A DNA stretch of 64,000 nt from Eleusine coracana subsp. coracana (Eukaryota > Streptophyta > Magnoliopsida > Poales > Poaceae), in contig CM064423.1 of NCBI GenBank assembly GCA_032690845.1, positions 32,572,044 through 32,636,043 of the forward strand. Reading direction: 5' to 3'. Position numbers and translations under genes: made by a program. The notes beneath the pieces are model-generated. The model saw only the letters and a program-made list of their open reading frames with translations. It was not told the DNA's origin and made no database searches. Every line of letters begins with the position of its first letter. The first letter of the stretch is position 1. Shown in pieces: positions 35,514-46,998 of the stretch.

Positions 35514-37520
35514 AATGCTTGTTGCATGCATCATATACGAAACACAATGGAGGATAGTCACATTTGGAGATATTTTTGCCTCATGATCTATATGAGATTA
35601 CATCTCCACAAGTGTGACCAAAGAAAAGGATTGTGCTTCAGGCCCATTAAGCAAGCTCTAATGAACTCTGAGGCACTCGCGGGGTTCATGGACTAAGACT
35701 CATACATACCCATTTGGTTCTTAATTGCCTTGGTTCTTATTTGCTCGATTCTTCATTTGGCATTTGCAAAAATTATAAGGCCATAGAGAGCCACTATTTG
35801 AAAAGGTGTGTTTGAGAGTTCCCTTCATCCTCCAAGTGCAGTGTTTATTTGGATGTTAAGTGAGGGCACTTGGAAAATTGGAGAAATATCTTGATTCAGC
35901 AAAATCCTAGTAGTGATCGTACAGTCCGGTCTGTGCATCAGTGAACAGAACTTTGGGGAGGATGAAAATGGAGACAGGACGGAACTGGTTTAAAGACCAT
36001 ATAGTCTGGTCTACACAAGTTCTGATTTTCTAGAACTCTAATTCTCAGAACCCCTGAAGTGACTAGACGGTTTGGTCTAGAGAGCGGACGGTCCGGTCAC
36101 TACGGTTGAACGTGCAATGCATTCTGAATCCATGACCGTTGATTCGTTCCTTATTGAATCTCGGCCATTGAGAAACCATTTTGAGATGTGCCATGGTTTG
36201 CAATATGTGATGAGTAATTGACTTTGGCAGAATTTGTGTTTGAGTTGAAATGAGGAAGTCTGGGGATTGCATGAGGTTGTGCATGTCATGGTTTTGACTA
36301 ACTAGAGTTGGTGAGGATGTTGGAGAGTTGCAGGAGATGAGAAATGTGTTTTCTTGTCTAATGATGTGTAGGTCACTAGAGTCAACTTGGCGGTCAACGT
36401 CGAGAGGATCGGGCACAAGTAGGAGACTTGGGGCCGGACGATCCGGAGGCCGGGTAAAGTCAAGGTTGATCCACACCATACACGTGGAGAGGCAAAGAGC
36501 ACGGACGGTTTCACGGTTCAGCCTTAAAACCGTGGGTGGTGATCAAGATGATGGTGTTGACCAAGTCAAAGGTGATCGGGCTTCGGTGCAAGTAAAGGCT
36601 TCTAATGGACCGGAGGCGGGAGAGACTTGCCGACGAGGAGGATCACGGGACGAGGTGACACGCGTCAAGATCAAGAAGTCGTGCTTTGAGAAGCGTGCAA
36701 GGTGGTTTCTTGGTTTGGGCCTCAAAACCGGTGGCGGTGATTGGAGGTGCACGTGGCACCATCGTGGAGCTTGCATTGAGGCGAAGCAAAGTCGTAAAGG
36801 GCTCGATGGCGTTCGGGCAACGAGGAAAAAGTTGGACGGTTATGCCCCTGGTGGTAGGTGGCAGTGTATTGTAGGTGAGCGGTAGGATAGTCTTTAGGAC
36901 AACCCCTAGGCCTATATAAGGAGAGGTAGGGCTGGTGGAAGAGGTGCCTCTCTTTCCCTTAGCCTTGCCTTAGGTCTTCATTCGAAGTGCTAGGAGAGGT
37001 CTTCATGTAATAGAGGAGAGGAGTGGGTGTGTGAGAGACATCTCTTTCTCTTCCTAATGGTGGGAGGAAGAGGATGGCTTCCTAGCCATGTATCCATGGA
37101 TCTTGACTTCATGAATCAATGATATGAGATTCAAATTCGTGCTCAAGTTCTTCCTCTCTCCCTAAATCTCGAATTTCTCTTTTTCCCTATTTTCGGAGCT
37201 ATTTTGTGGTGATTTTCAATCTCGATTTTGAGTAAGTTTTGGGATAGATTTCTTAGGGGATCTTGGTGCTATGATGTGCTAGAACAACCCTATATAGGTC
37301 CTTGACCGAATCAAAGGAATGAGCACCTTCGATTTCAAAGATTTCTCAAGTTTCCCCTTTTTGTTGTTCTTGGCACGAGATCTGAAATTCATCATGATTC
37401 TTTGTGCTTTTTGAGTGGATCTCTTTAGAGGAGTGTCGTGATGTATTGAGGATGATCTGGTCCAAATTTTGTTATTTTTGGAGTTCATTTGATAGGTTTT
37501 GGTAATTTTCTTTCCGAAAC
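35514..37520 (+). mobile_element. Non-coding copia/LTR-related segment
   Basis: No protein is supported. The segment at 35910-36110 holds more degenerate ACCGGACGGTCCGGT-type words. 36890-36960 has a TATATAAGGAG promoter-like motif followed by a leader-like stretch. Part of it (about 37140-37500) matches the reverse complement of 61600-62100, so a second LTR-like family is shared with the right-hand copia element. The 185-codon frame at 36328-36885 has no domain and is probably chance. Confidence 0.5.
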
Positions 37521-37529
37521 AGAGCTGCT

Positions 37530-37690
37530 GTTTTGCCCAGGACAGAACTTTCGTCGCCAGGACTGAACTTCCGTCACCATGACGGAACTTCCGTCAAGGA
37601 CCACAGAACTTCCGTGAGTGTCAGAACCATTGCCGGGGACTTCGGAACTTCCGTCGGGTCCCACGGAACTTCCGTCAAGCTCAGTTTTGT
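37530..37690 (+). repeat. Irregular GAACTTCCGTC repeat cluster
   Basis: Six or more copies of GAACTTCCGTC and variants spaced ~20-35 bp apart, each preceded by a different short filler (CAGGACT, CATGACG, CCACA and so on). The variable fillers make this a repeated word rather than a simple microsatellite. Confidence 0.7.
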
Positions 37691-37940
37691 GATTTCTCGG
37701 ATCTTCCTTGTATGTCTTTTTGTCCCTCTTGAGCTTCCCCTATGTGTCCTTTTGGTTTGTGTCATTCCTAGGGTTAGCACATCACAAGTTGGTGTGTGTA
37801 ATCTTGGTGACTCGATTAGAGGTTGGGTTGGGTAGTAATTGGGATATAGGCCAAGTTCTTGTGAAGATTTTTAATTGGCTCCTATTCACCCCCACCCCCT
37901 CTGGTCGCCTTCTCTGTCCTTCAGTCGTCGGTTCATTCTT
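37690..37940 (+). mobile_element. Probable 3' end of a copia-type LTR
   Basis: The stretch ends '...GGCTCCTATTCACCCCCACC' then 'CCTCTGGTCGCC...CTTCA', the typical end of grass SIRE/Maximus-type copia LTRs just before the primer-binding site. No primer-binding site follows, so the boundary is a break. Assignment is from the end motif only. Confidence 0.45.
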
Positions 37941-38569
37941 TGACCTAGGTCAAAATTGAGGAAGACCCTTGTTCTCTTCTCCGTTCGAGCTCGACGCCCC
38001 ACCGTCGCTCCCACTATCGTCGTCGTCGCCGTGCCCCCCTCTCTTCAGCCCCGCCAACCTCGCCAGCGCCGCCGCTCACCTCTGCCTGCATGCATAGCCG
38101 CAGTCGCGCTCGTGCCGCTGAACCCTAGTGCTGCCACCTCCAGAAGGCCGCACTACACGCCTTGATAGCCATCACCGCCTTGTGCAGTCGCCGTGCGCCT
38201 CGCTGTTGCCCTCCAGCCCCACCTCTACTCTCCCCCACGTGCGCGCAAGCTCAGAGCCAAAGCTCCACCTCTCCATCAAAGCAAAGGGCAAAACCCCTTC
38301 TCCCTCTCTATTTCCGGGGACCCAAGTGTCAATTTTTTCGGTGATCGGCTTCACGGTTCTCGGCCTCGCTATCTCCAGGGTATTGTGCTTATCTCCTATT
38401 CATCATGTTACGCCCTAATTGTTTGAGCAATGAGCCTAATTAATGCAATTAGATTAATTTCCATGCCTATCTATTAATTGCAATTCTAGGGTTATCTCTC
38501 AATTAGTCTACAGTTAGATTAATTATCATTATTTGACTATACACTAGATGATTTGCACCAGCCACTTAT
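37941..38569. other. GC-rich then AT-rich DNA before the gag duplication
   Basis: 38000-38260 is CG-rich with overlapping frames on both strands and no domain, looking like 5' leader DNA of a gene or retroelement. 38400-38570 is AT-rich. No gene supported. Confidence 0.4.
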
Positions 38570-39625
38570 AGTTGATGATCACTGTTGTTACTTTCAGTAT
38601 TTGTCCAGTGATCATGTACTTCATTCAGTACTAGGATTTCTATTGCACATTCTTTCCTAGTGGTGCTTTGCTTGTGGATTTACTAGGTTCTATACTTATC
38701 TTATCCCTACCTATGTGCATGCAGTGACACATGTCAGTAGCAGAAATGGCAGGAGCAGGTGATCAGGACAAGGGCAAGGGTAAGATGCCAGTGCAGAGCA
38801 AGGGCAAGAAGAGGACGAGGCTGGATGGAGAGTTAGAGAGAGCCAGACGGATAGCTTAGCACCTGGATGCTATGGAGTAGTCATGCAGGACACCCGATCA
38901 CTGTTCATCACGGGGAAAGAGAAATATGACTAGGGTCGCAGGAGGAGCACCAGGCAGAGGACAACAACCCCAGAGCTTTATACAGGGATTAGGTTGCCAC
39001 CGTGGTCGTAGGGTACTCTGACTTTTCATCAGGAGAGGTCGTCGAGGACTACAAAGCAGGGATCCTCTAGGCAGCAGGAGTAGGAGTCAGAGGAGAGTGA
39101 GTCTGAGTCAGAGTCTATGGAGGAGGAGCTAGAGCAGCCAGCACACCCACACCAACAGTCAGCTCACTAGGCAGGAGACCCACACTGTATGTGTGTTGTG
39201 TGCACCAGGAGGCTACAAAGACTGGCAGCTTCAGCTGGAGAGAGGGACATCCTTAAGGTTCCTACCAGGGATCTTAAGGTGAGTCGCCTTGTCCCCTTTG
39301 AGCAGTGGGTTCCAGTCCCTAGGAACCTTGCTGGAGGAGAGAGGTATTGGACGAGCCTCTAGAGAAGAATTGGTGAGGGTCTGAGATGCTACCTTGCCAG
39401 GAAGGACAAGTCTGGTCTGTTCATGCCACAGAAGTACACTACCTACTAGGCTATGAGGAGAGCCACAGACACGGACATGGAGCAGTACTTCGATTTCTTG
39501 CCCGGTCTAGCAGAGTTAGTCACCAGTCCTTATAGGTTCAGAGAGGACATCGTGATGGAGTACTACGCTTCACTATGGGTGGGCAGAGATCATTCAGAGA
39601 TGTGGTTCATGTTAAGAGGAGAGCT
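38570..39625 (+). pseudogene. Athila-like/plant-transposon gag, duplicate copy 1 (5' part)
   Basis: A Lys/Gly-rich start (MAGAGDQDKGKGK at ~38746) leads through acidic and Gln-rich stretches into a conserved region (V-P-F-E-Q-W-V-P, then F-R-E-D-I-V-M-E-Y-Y-A-S-L-W, ending M-L-R-G-E) typical of Athila-type gag or 'putative plant transposon' proteins. Several in-frame stops make it a pseudogene. It is cut at 39625 by family A, and the continuation is at 53097. The same region recurs at 47936-48972, cut at the identical place. The superfamily is inferred from the motif, not from a search. Confidence 0.65.
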
Positions 39626-40269
39626 TGTGATACCCCCTTCCGAGGATAACCCGTGATTACCGTACCAATCCCTAGATCAATAGTTGGTACACACGTACGA
39701 ATAATACACAATCGCTATAACGACCTTCATTAACTTCATGCAGGGACGATACATACATACAAGTTCTAAATTACAATAAAAGGGATTGATCAAGCCAATC
39801 CAGACTAAAGAAAACACGAACAAAGCTTCGATAACTCCACATGCAAACTTGAGCATAGGACGTGATCTACTCATCGGCTTCAACGGATTCTCCATCTTTT
39901 CATTGACGAAAACAAAATGAGGCAAGGGTGAGTACATAAGGTACTCTACAAGCACTACCTCTAAGCAGGGGTATATTCATGCATTTGGGAGAGTGGTCAA
40001 GGAAAAGGGTAAGGTACAGAGTTTTGTGGAAAAGCGCTGATGCAGGGGCTTACTATAGGAGCAAAGGGGGTTTTTGAGTGAGGAAAATAGTTTTACAGCT
40101 TTTGGTTAGTTGGACCTAAGGGAGATTACAATCGATCAAAATAGTTCCTATATTTTAGTTGAGCCTTCTAACACACAGTCATAACGACTCTGGCACACCT
40201 ATCGACCACCTTTCGCAAAAACACGGGTATCTACTATACCCACTCACATATCAAGGATTTGCTACTATC
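39626..40269 (-). mobile_element. Family A copy D, left part (interrupted by gypsy element)
   Basis: Starts TGTGATACCCCC at 39626, reverse complement of the family A terminus. It matches 48973-49616 and continues, after the gypsy insertion, at 46999-47930. The sequence before it, GAGCT (39621-39625), is the decayed left target copy (GAGCC in the second copy). Confidence 0.8.
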
Positions 40270-40909
40270 TGATAGGTGTAGAGTGCCCGATCTTTTGGTG
40301 AGTGGAGATAACTTCGATTTGGTGGATGTCGACCCTCACGATACGACTACGACGAGCAAGTCGAAGCGCCAATGCAATCGCTGAACCAACTTCCGGAGGA
40401 TATTAACCTTGCGGCAAAAAAGATCAACCTGATCACGAGGATCAATTCTTACGCGCAATCAAAGAACGAGCAAGAATTAGAGGTGAGCAATCTGATGTAT
40501 TGCACGAAGGTGGAGTTCTGAATTCACGTCGAGAGACGGATGTATAGCTAAGCTAAACTTAAGACAAAACTCAAAGATTGCAAGGGGCGCAGCCCTTGAC
40601 TAAATAGGGGGAGGACGAGGCATCTAGGGCCGGCTGAAGTGGAGAGGCGCGCGGTGGAGAGGGAGTCACATGACTTGGGCCACGTGGGCCTTCGGGCGGC
40701 GTCATCCTGGGCCGTCGTTCCTTAGCATCATAACCGTCTTCAATTCCCGGACTCGAGCTCTAGTGATTGGGCCCTTGTACGTCGTCGTCTCGTTAGAAGA
40801 TGGATCCATAACTCGAGGAGGCGCGACGACGAGAGGTGGAGGCGTGACAGCTTGGTTTGGCGCGCCATCTTCCGTCGTCATTATTCGTATGTCGTTGATG
40901 TCCTCATCA
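40270..40909 (-). repeat. Gypsy 3' LTR (left)
   Basis: 640 bp, TG...CA, adjacent to the polypurine tract on the minus strand, and overlapping the integrase C-terminal frame (40702-40909). Confidence 0.92.
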
Positions 40910-41935
40910 TCCTCCCCTTCTTGAAGTGAAGTCGTCCTCGACGGTAAGTCATCATCCTCACCCAAGTATGGTTTCAAATCTGCAACATTAAAACTAGTGA
41001 AAACACCAAACTCCATGGGCAAGTCAAGAACATAAGCATTATCGTTAATCTTGGTTAGCACTTTAAAAGGACTAGCAGCACGAGGCATCAATTTAGAACG
41101 ATGCAAAGTAGGAAATCTATCTTTACGCAAGTGCAACCAAACCAAATCACCAGGTTCAAAAGAAATATGTTTTCTACCTTTACTACCAGCAACTTGATAC
41201 TTTTTATTAGCAACGGCAATGTTGTGTTGTGTTTCTTCATGCAATTGTTTCATGTGATCAATATGAGCAAGAGCATCAAGATGTGGTTCATCTTCAGCAT
41301 CAATAGCAAACAAATCAATAGGCGCCCTAGGAACATAGCCATAAACAACCTCAAAAGGACACATCTTAGTGGCAGAATGTGTAGCATGATTATAAGCAAA
41401 TTCAACATGAGGTAAACAATCTTCCCAACGTCTCAAGTTTTTATCTAGAACAGCTCTAAGCATAGCAGACAAAGTTCTATTTACTACCTCAGTTTGTCCA
41501 TCAGTTTGAGGATGACAAGTAGTACTAAACAGCAGCTTAGTTCCTAATTTATTCCAAAGAGAACGCCAAAAATGACTAAGAAACTTAGCATCACGCTCAG
41601 AGACAATTGTTTTAGGAATTCCATGCAATCTAAGAATCTCTCTAAAGAACAATTCAGCAACATTTGAGGCATCATCAGTTTTATGACAAGGTATAAAGTG
41701 AGCCATTTTAGAGAAACGATCAACAACCACAAAAATACTGTCCCTCCCCTTCTTAGTGCGAAGCAATCCCAGAACAAAATCCATCAAAATATCATGCCAA
41801 GGAGAAGAGGGAACAGGCAAGGGCATATACAAACCATGATTACCCAAACGAGATTTAGCTTTTTGACATGTAGTACAGTGCGCAACAAGGCGCTCAACAT
41901 CACGGCACATCCGTGGCCAAAAAAATGGTCGGCCA
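40702..41935 (-). pseudogene. Gypsy integrase, frameshifted from the RNase H part
   Basis: Contains the D,D-35-E core (M-D-F-V, S-E-R-D, Q-T-E-V-V-N-R) and the C-terminal domain with G-D-L-V-W-L, I-N-D-N-A-Y and F-N-V-A-D-L-K-P-Y. The zinc-binding HHCC region begins before 41910 in another frame; the frame break lies in a seven-A run near 41918-41924. The frame then ends in the LTR at 40702, a CRM-type trait. It would insert the DNA copy into the chromosome. Confidence 0.85.
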
Positions 41936-44207
41936 ACACCTCATGTGTCTTGAAAACTCTGAAGTGACCCATAAGACCACCTCCATGCGTCTCCTGTAAC
42001 AATAAAAGACGAACCGAGCTAGCTGAAATACACAGCTTGTTAGCACGAAGCAGGAACCCATCCTGCATATGAAATTTGTCCCAAGGTTTGCCATCCTTAC
42101 AATGCATCATAATATCATGAAAATCAGCATCATTCACATATTGATCTTTCAAAGCTTGCAAACCAAAGATTTTAAAGTCTAATTGGGACAGCATCACAGA
42201 ACGACGAGACAAAGCATCGGCAATCACATTTTCCTTCCCGTTTTTATGTTTAATGATGTACGAAAAAGATTCAATAAATTCAACCCATTTAGCATGACGA
42301 CGGTTCAGATTAGTTTGGGTTCTAATATGTTTCAAAGCCTCATGATCAGAATGAATAATAAATTCGCGAGGCCATAAATAATGCTGCCATGTTTACAAAG
42401 TTCTTACTAAAGCATAAAGTTCTTTATCATAAGTGGAATATTTAAGAGCAGCACCACTTAACTTCTCACTAAAATAAGCAATGGGTTTATGATCTTGCAA
42501 CAAAACAGCATCCAAACCAATTCCACTAGCATCACATTCCAATTCAAACACTTTATCAAAATTAGGCAATTGTAAGAGAGGAGCATGAGTTAACCGTTCC
42601 TTTAAAGTGTTGAATGCGTCGGCTTGTGGTGCGCCCCACTCAAATGGCCCACCCTTCTTAGTCAGCTCATGTAATGGTGCAGCAATAGAACTGAAATCCC
42701 GCACAAAACGACGATAGAAGCCTGCAAGACCAAGAAAACTGCGAACCTGTGTGACCGTCGTCGGTTGGGGCCAACTCTGAATGGCGTCCACCTTGCTTCT
42801 ATCCACCTCAATGCCCTGTGGAGTAACAACATATCCAAGAAACGAAACACGTTGCGTGCAAAAAGTGCATTTTTCCATGTTCCCAAACAAGTGAGCAGCA
42901 CGCAAAGCATCAAAAACAGCACGCAAATGATCTAAATGCTCATTCATGGATATACTGTATCTAAGGATATCATCAAAATAGACAACAACAAATATTCCAA
43001 TGAAAGGCCGAAGAACTTTATTCATTAAGTGCATAAAAGTGCTAGGAGCATTAGACAATCCAAATGGCATAACCAACCATTCATACAAGCCAAATTTAGT
43101 TTTAAAAGCCGTTTTCCATTCATCTCCTAATTTCAGTCTTATCTGATGGTAACCACTACGCAAATCAACCTTAGAGAAAATTGTGGCACCACTAAGTTCA
43201 TCAAGCATATCATCAAGGCGTGGTATAGGATATCGATAACGAATTGTAATATTGTTAATTGCACGACAATCTACACATATACGCCAAGAACCATCTTTCT
43301 TAGGAACAAGCAAAACAGGAACCGAACAAGGGCCGAGAGACTCACGAATGTAACCTTTATCAAGCAATGCCTGCACTTGATGCTGAATTTCTTTCGTCTC
43401 CTCAGGATTTGTGCGGTACGGGGCGCGATTAGGAAGCTGTGCGCCTGGAATTAGATCAATCTGATGTTCTATGCCACGAATAGGAGGAAGACCCGGTGGC
43501 AATTCAGCGGGAAAAACATCTTTATAGTCCTGCAAAAGGTTAGCAACAACAGGAGGAATATGCAACATAGGCGCCTCATCTAGTGAAACAAGCATACGAG
43601 AGCAAACTAGCGCATAGCAAAGCAGATTAGCATCATGTAATTCATCAAAATCAGCACGTGTAGCAAGCAAGATAGGGTTATTCAATTTAATCTCATGTTG
43701 AACAGGTGCAATAGGAGGCGATGTAACCAATTTTTCAGCTTTTATCGCTCGAGCAATATCATCTTTAAGAACTTGTTCAGGTGTCATAGGATGAATAACA
43801 ATTTTCTGACCCTTAAACATGAAGGAATAATAATTGGAGCGACTATGATGAACACTATCAACATCATATTGCCAAGGACGGCCAAGCAACAAAGAGCATG
43901 CTTCCATTGGAACAACATCACAATCTACAAAATCAGAATAGGCGTCAAGAGAGAAAGGAACACGTACCGAGCGCGTTACCTTTATTTTGCCGCCATCATT
44001 AAGCCATTGAACATGATAAGGATGTGGGTGCTTCCTTGTTGGCAATGACAACTGCTCCACCAAGGTCGTACTAGCCAAATTGTTGCAACTGCCACCATCG
44101 ATGATTATACGGACCGCTCGTTCTTGCACAACGCCTTTGATATGAAAAATGTTGTGGCGCTGATGCTTTACATCCTGAACGACCTGTGTACTAAGAACAC
44201 GCTGCAC
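41936..44207 (-). pseudogene. Gypsy protease, reverse transcriptase and RNase H
   Basis: Read from 44207 downward. The aspartic protease-type motif I-I-D-G-G-S-C-N-N-L-A-S is near residue 36. RT has L-V-P-K-K-D-G-S-W-R, then Y-F-D-D (42969-42980), then F-L-G. RNase H starts L-E-C-D-A-S-G-I-G. A TAA replaces a sense codon near 42393 in a context read A-L-V-R-T-L-stop-T-W-Q-H-Y-L-W-P, after which the frame continues to the zinc-binding region of integrase. Function: processing the polyprotein and copying element RNA into DNA. Confidence 0.88.
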
Positions 44208-45440
44208 AACAAGAGTTGCATACCTGTCGGCGGCACTAGAGTCGACATGAAGCTCCGTATTATCTGCATGATTAGTGGCAAGTATAGTCTGCTAAATATC
44301 CTCAGAATCACTAGCAGAAGAATACCCACCGTCGTCACGAATCAACACAGTTCGTTTATTTGGACAATCGCGTATCACATGACCAAATCCTCGGCAACGG
44401 TGACACTGAATATCACGAGCTCATCCAGACGACAAGGAGGATGGCACGATCGAGGCAGATTTGGCCGTGGATGGAGCACTCGACTTGGACGTGGTCGAGG
44501 AGTGGTCGCGCGGCGTGGAAGGAGGTGTCGACTGTGGAGCTGAAGGCATCTTGGACCCTACAAAAATGTTAGGTCTTGACGAAGATTGTCGATCCTGCAC
44601 TTCACGTTCAGCTTTACAAGCATATTCAAATAAGGTGGTCATATCATCATAATTCTTATAATCAAGAATGTTCTGAATTTCATGATTTAACCCACTCCTA
44701 AAGCGAGCCATAGCAGCATCATCCAGTTCAACTAAACCACAGCGAATCATACCCTTTTGCAAAGCTTGATAATAATCCTCTACGGAAAGTGAACCTTGTT
44801 GAAAACGCTGCATTTGATTAAGCAAATCTCTAGCATAATATGACGGCACAAAACGATGACGTATAGCAGCTTTTAATGCCATCCAAGTGGCTGGAATATT
44901 ATCAGGATATCTTTGTCTATACTCATGCCACCAAAGTAAAGCAAAATCAGTAAATTCACTAATAGGAGCCTTAACTTGTAAATTAGCAGGAATATCATGG
45001 CATGCAAATTTTTGTTCAACCTCTAATTCCCAATCAAGATAAGCACTCGGATCATATTTGCCATTAAAAGTGGGAATACGAAATTTTATTTTGGCAAAAG
45101 AATCATTAATAGGAACATGTACCCTATGAGCACAACAAAGGTGATTGTCGTCGTCCTACTCGGTGTCAGCGCCGTAGTCACGTGCATTTTGCAACTCCGT
45201 GAGCTGCATCGTCATGGTCCCAAGCTGCGTCGACATGGCCTCAAGACGAGTCATGATCATCGCGAGCGTGGTGCGGGCAGCCATATCAGCGAGGTCCAGT
45301 TGATCAAAACGCTCATTCGACGAAGTGACCGTAGAGTCAAGCCTCTCGTGCATCGTCTTCATGTCGTTTTGTAGACCATCAACCTATGCCTGGACATCCT
45401 GGAGGGTGAGCTCCTTCGACTTCGAGCTGTTTTCTGCCAT
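44208..45440 (-). pseudogene. Gypsy gag with zinc knuckle and premature stops
   Basis: Starts ATG at 45438-45440 (MAENSSKSKELTL). The capsid segment with I-P-T-F-N-G and A-Y-L-D-W-E is at ~44950-45080, then W-M-A-L-K-A-A-I-R-H-R-F from 44893. The CCHC knuckle (C-H-R-C-R-G-F-G-H-V-I-R-D-C) follows near 44365-44410. In-frame stops occur near codon 19 (~45384), near 45157 and at 44421, so the gene is inactivated. It precedes the protease frame, as in normal gypsy elements. Confidence 0.82.
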
Positions 45441-46359
45441 AGAAACACAAGCAATACAAAAAGCGATATCCTACAACGAGAGGTGAGTGGTGGATGAAAA
45501 GCCCAATCAAAAAGCTGTTATCACATTCTTACCCGTCCTTACCAAGCACGCAAGCGTGAACTGCAACCACAGGTAAAACCGGTGGAAGATTGGAGGAGCG
45601 ATTGCGTGGTGAAACAAAAACCTGCTCGTAGTAGAAAATTTGTGGGGCTAGGAGGCTGCACTCAATCCAAGGGTTAGCACAATACAAACAATAACTGCAA
45701 AGCTGAATAATGGTGCTAAACATGAAAAGATGGCTGCCGGTACAAGTGCAAGAGGAAGGAAGAAGGATCGAAACAAAGTGCAGCAAGAACGTGTCGCCTG
45801 TGTTGCTCGGCCGCTCTTTTTTTTCTCTTTTTTTTTCTTTTTTTTCTCTTTTTTTATACTTTTTGCTGAAAATATAAACAATGAGACCTCAAATAAGCAA
45901 TTAAGCACAAGCGCTTTTTTTTTTAGGCAGGGGTAGAACAGTAATTAAACAGAACAGAACCAAACACAGGGCGAGGCGAGCAGGTCACGACGTAACCGAG
46001 TAGGACTCAATCGGCGAGGCAGTGATTGACCCGGACTCATGGTGCAGCGGAAGAACTTGGCAAGCGATCGGCTGACCACAACTTGGCAAGCGAGACGGGG
46101 TAAACAGATGCGGCGGAAAGCAAACTGTGGTGGTGAAAACACACGGCACGACGGAAGGCTACGACGATGATAGGAAGAAAATGATGAAACACAGTGTACC
46201 AGCAACGATCAAAAGCGAAAGCACAAAAACTCAACAACGCAAATTATTGAACGAAAGTGCGAGGCTCAAAACCATACTGGAGTAAACTTTTTTTTTGTAG
46301 TTTTCAGTTTATGTGGACTTGGATAAACTCACCGAGAAACACTGGAATCTGATACCACT
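45441..46359 (-). other. Gypsy 5' untranslated leader
   Basis: ~0.9 kb between the primer-binding site and gag, typical in length for CRM-type elements. It includes poly-T/CT runs on the plus strand near 45815-45865 and 45916-45925. No gene supported. Confidence 0.6.
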
Positions 46360-46998
46360 TGATAGGTGTAGAGTGCCCGATCTTTGACGAGTGGAGATAA
46401 CTTCGATTTGGTGGATGTCGACCCTCACGATCCGATTACGACAAGCAAGCCGAAGCACCAATGCAATCGCTGAACCAACTTCCGGAGGATATTAACCTTG
46501 CGGTAAACAAGATCAACCTGATCACGAGGATCAATTCTTACGTGCAATCGAAGAATGAGCAAGAAGTAGAGGCGAGCAATCTGATGTATTGCACGAAGGT
46601 GGAGTTCTGAATTCACGTCGAGAGACGGATGTATAGCTAAGCTAAACTTAAAACAAAACTCAAAGATTACAAGGGGCGCAGCCCTTGACTAAATAGGGGG
46701 AGGACGAGGCATCTAGGGCCGGCTGAAGTGGAGAGGCGCGCGGTGGAGAGGGAGTCGCACAACTTGGACCACGTGGGCCTTCGAGCGGCGTCATCCTGGG
46801 CCGTCGTTCCTTAGCATCAAAACCGTCTTCAATTCCTGGGCTCGAGCTCTAGTGATTGGGCCCTTGTACGTCGTCGTCTCGTTAGAAGATGGATCCGTAA
46901 CTCGAGGAGGCGCGACGACGAGAGGTGGAGGCGTGACAGCTTGGTTTGGCGCGCCATCTTCCGTCGTCATTATTCGTATGTCGTTCATGTCCTCATCA
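46360..46998 (-). repeat. Gypsy 5' LTR (right)
   Basis: 639 bp, TG...CA. Followed in minus orientation by two bases and the primer-binding site. Confidence 0.92.

Larger units (their letters stand above)
40270..46998 (-). mobile_element. Ty3/gypsy retrotransposon, CRM-like, nearly complete
   Basis: LTRs at 40270-40909 and 46360-46998 (640 and 639 bp), both TGATAGGTGT...CTCATCA, with ~27 differences by hand count (~4%). Target duplication CTATC (40265-40269 and 46999-47003). Polypurine tract GAAGGGGAGGA (minus strand, ~40910-40921), primer-binding site TGGTATCAGATTCC (minus strand, 46344-46357). Order from right to left: gag, protease, RT, RNase H, integrase, the gypsy order. Coding parts are described separately. 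Integrase runs 69 codons into the 3' LTR, and its C-terminal I-N-D-N-A-Y and F-N-V-A-D-L motifs fit the CRM chromovirus clade. Stops and frameshifts make it non-functional now. Confidence 0.92.

Noticed and set aside
36328..36885. 185-codon frame
   Set aside because: Basic, domain-free and inside LTR-like DNA, on a strand and position not matching any copia gene.
43146..44048. Plus-strand frames over the gypsy RT region
   Set aside because: Antisense shadows of the minus-strand polyprotein.
45815..45925. Poly-T/CT run as a poly(A) tail of a retrogene
   Set aside because: Inside the gypsy leader with no adjacent target duplication or coding sequence.
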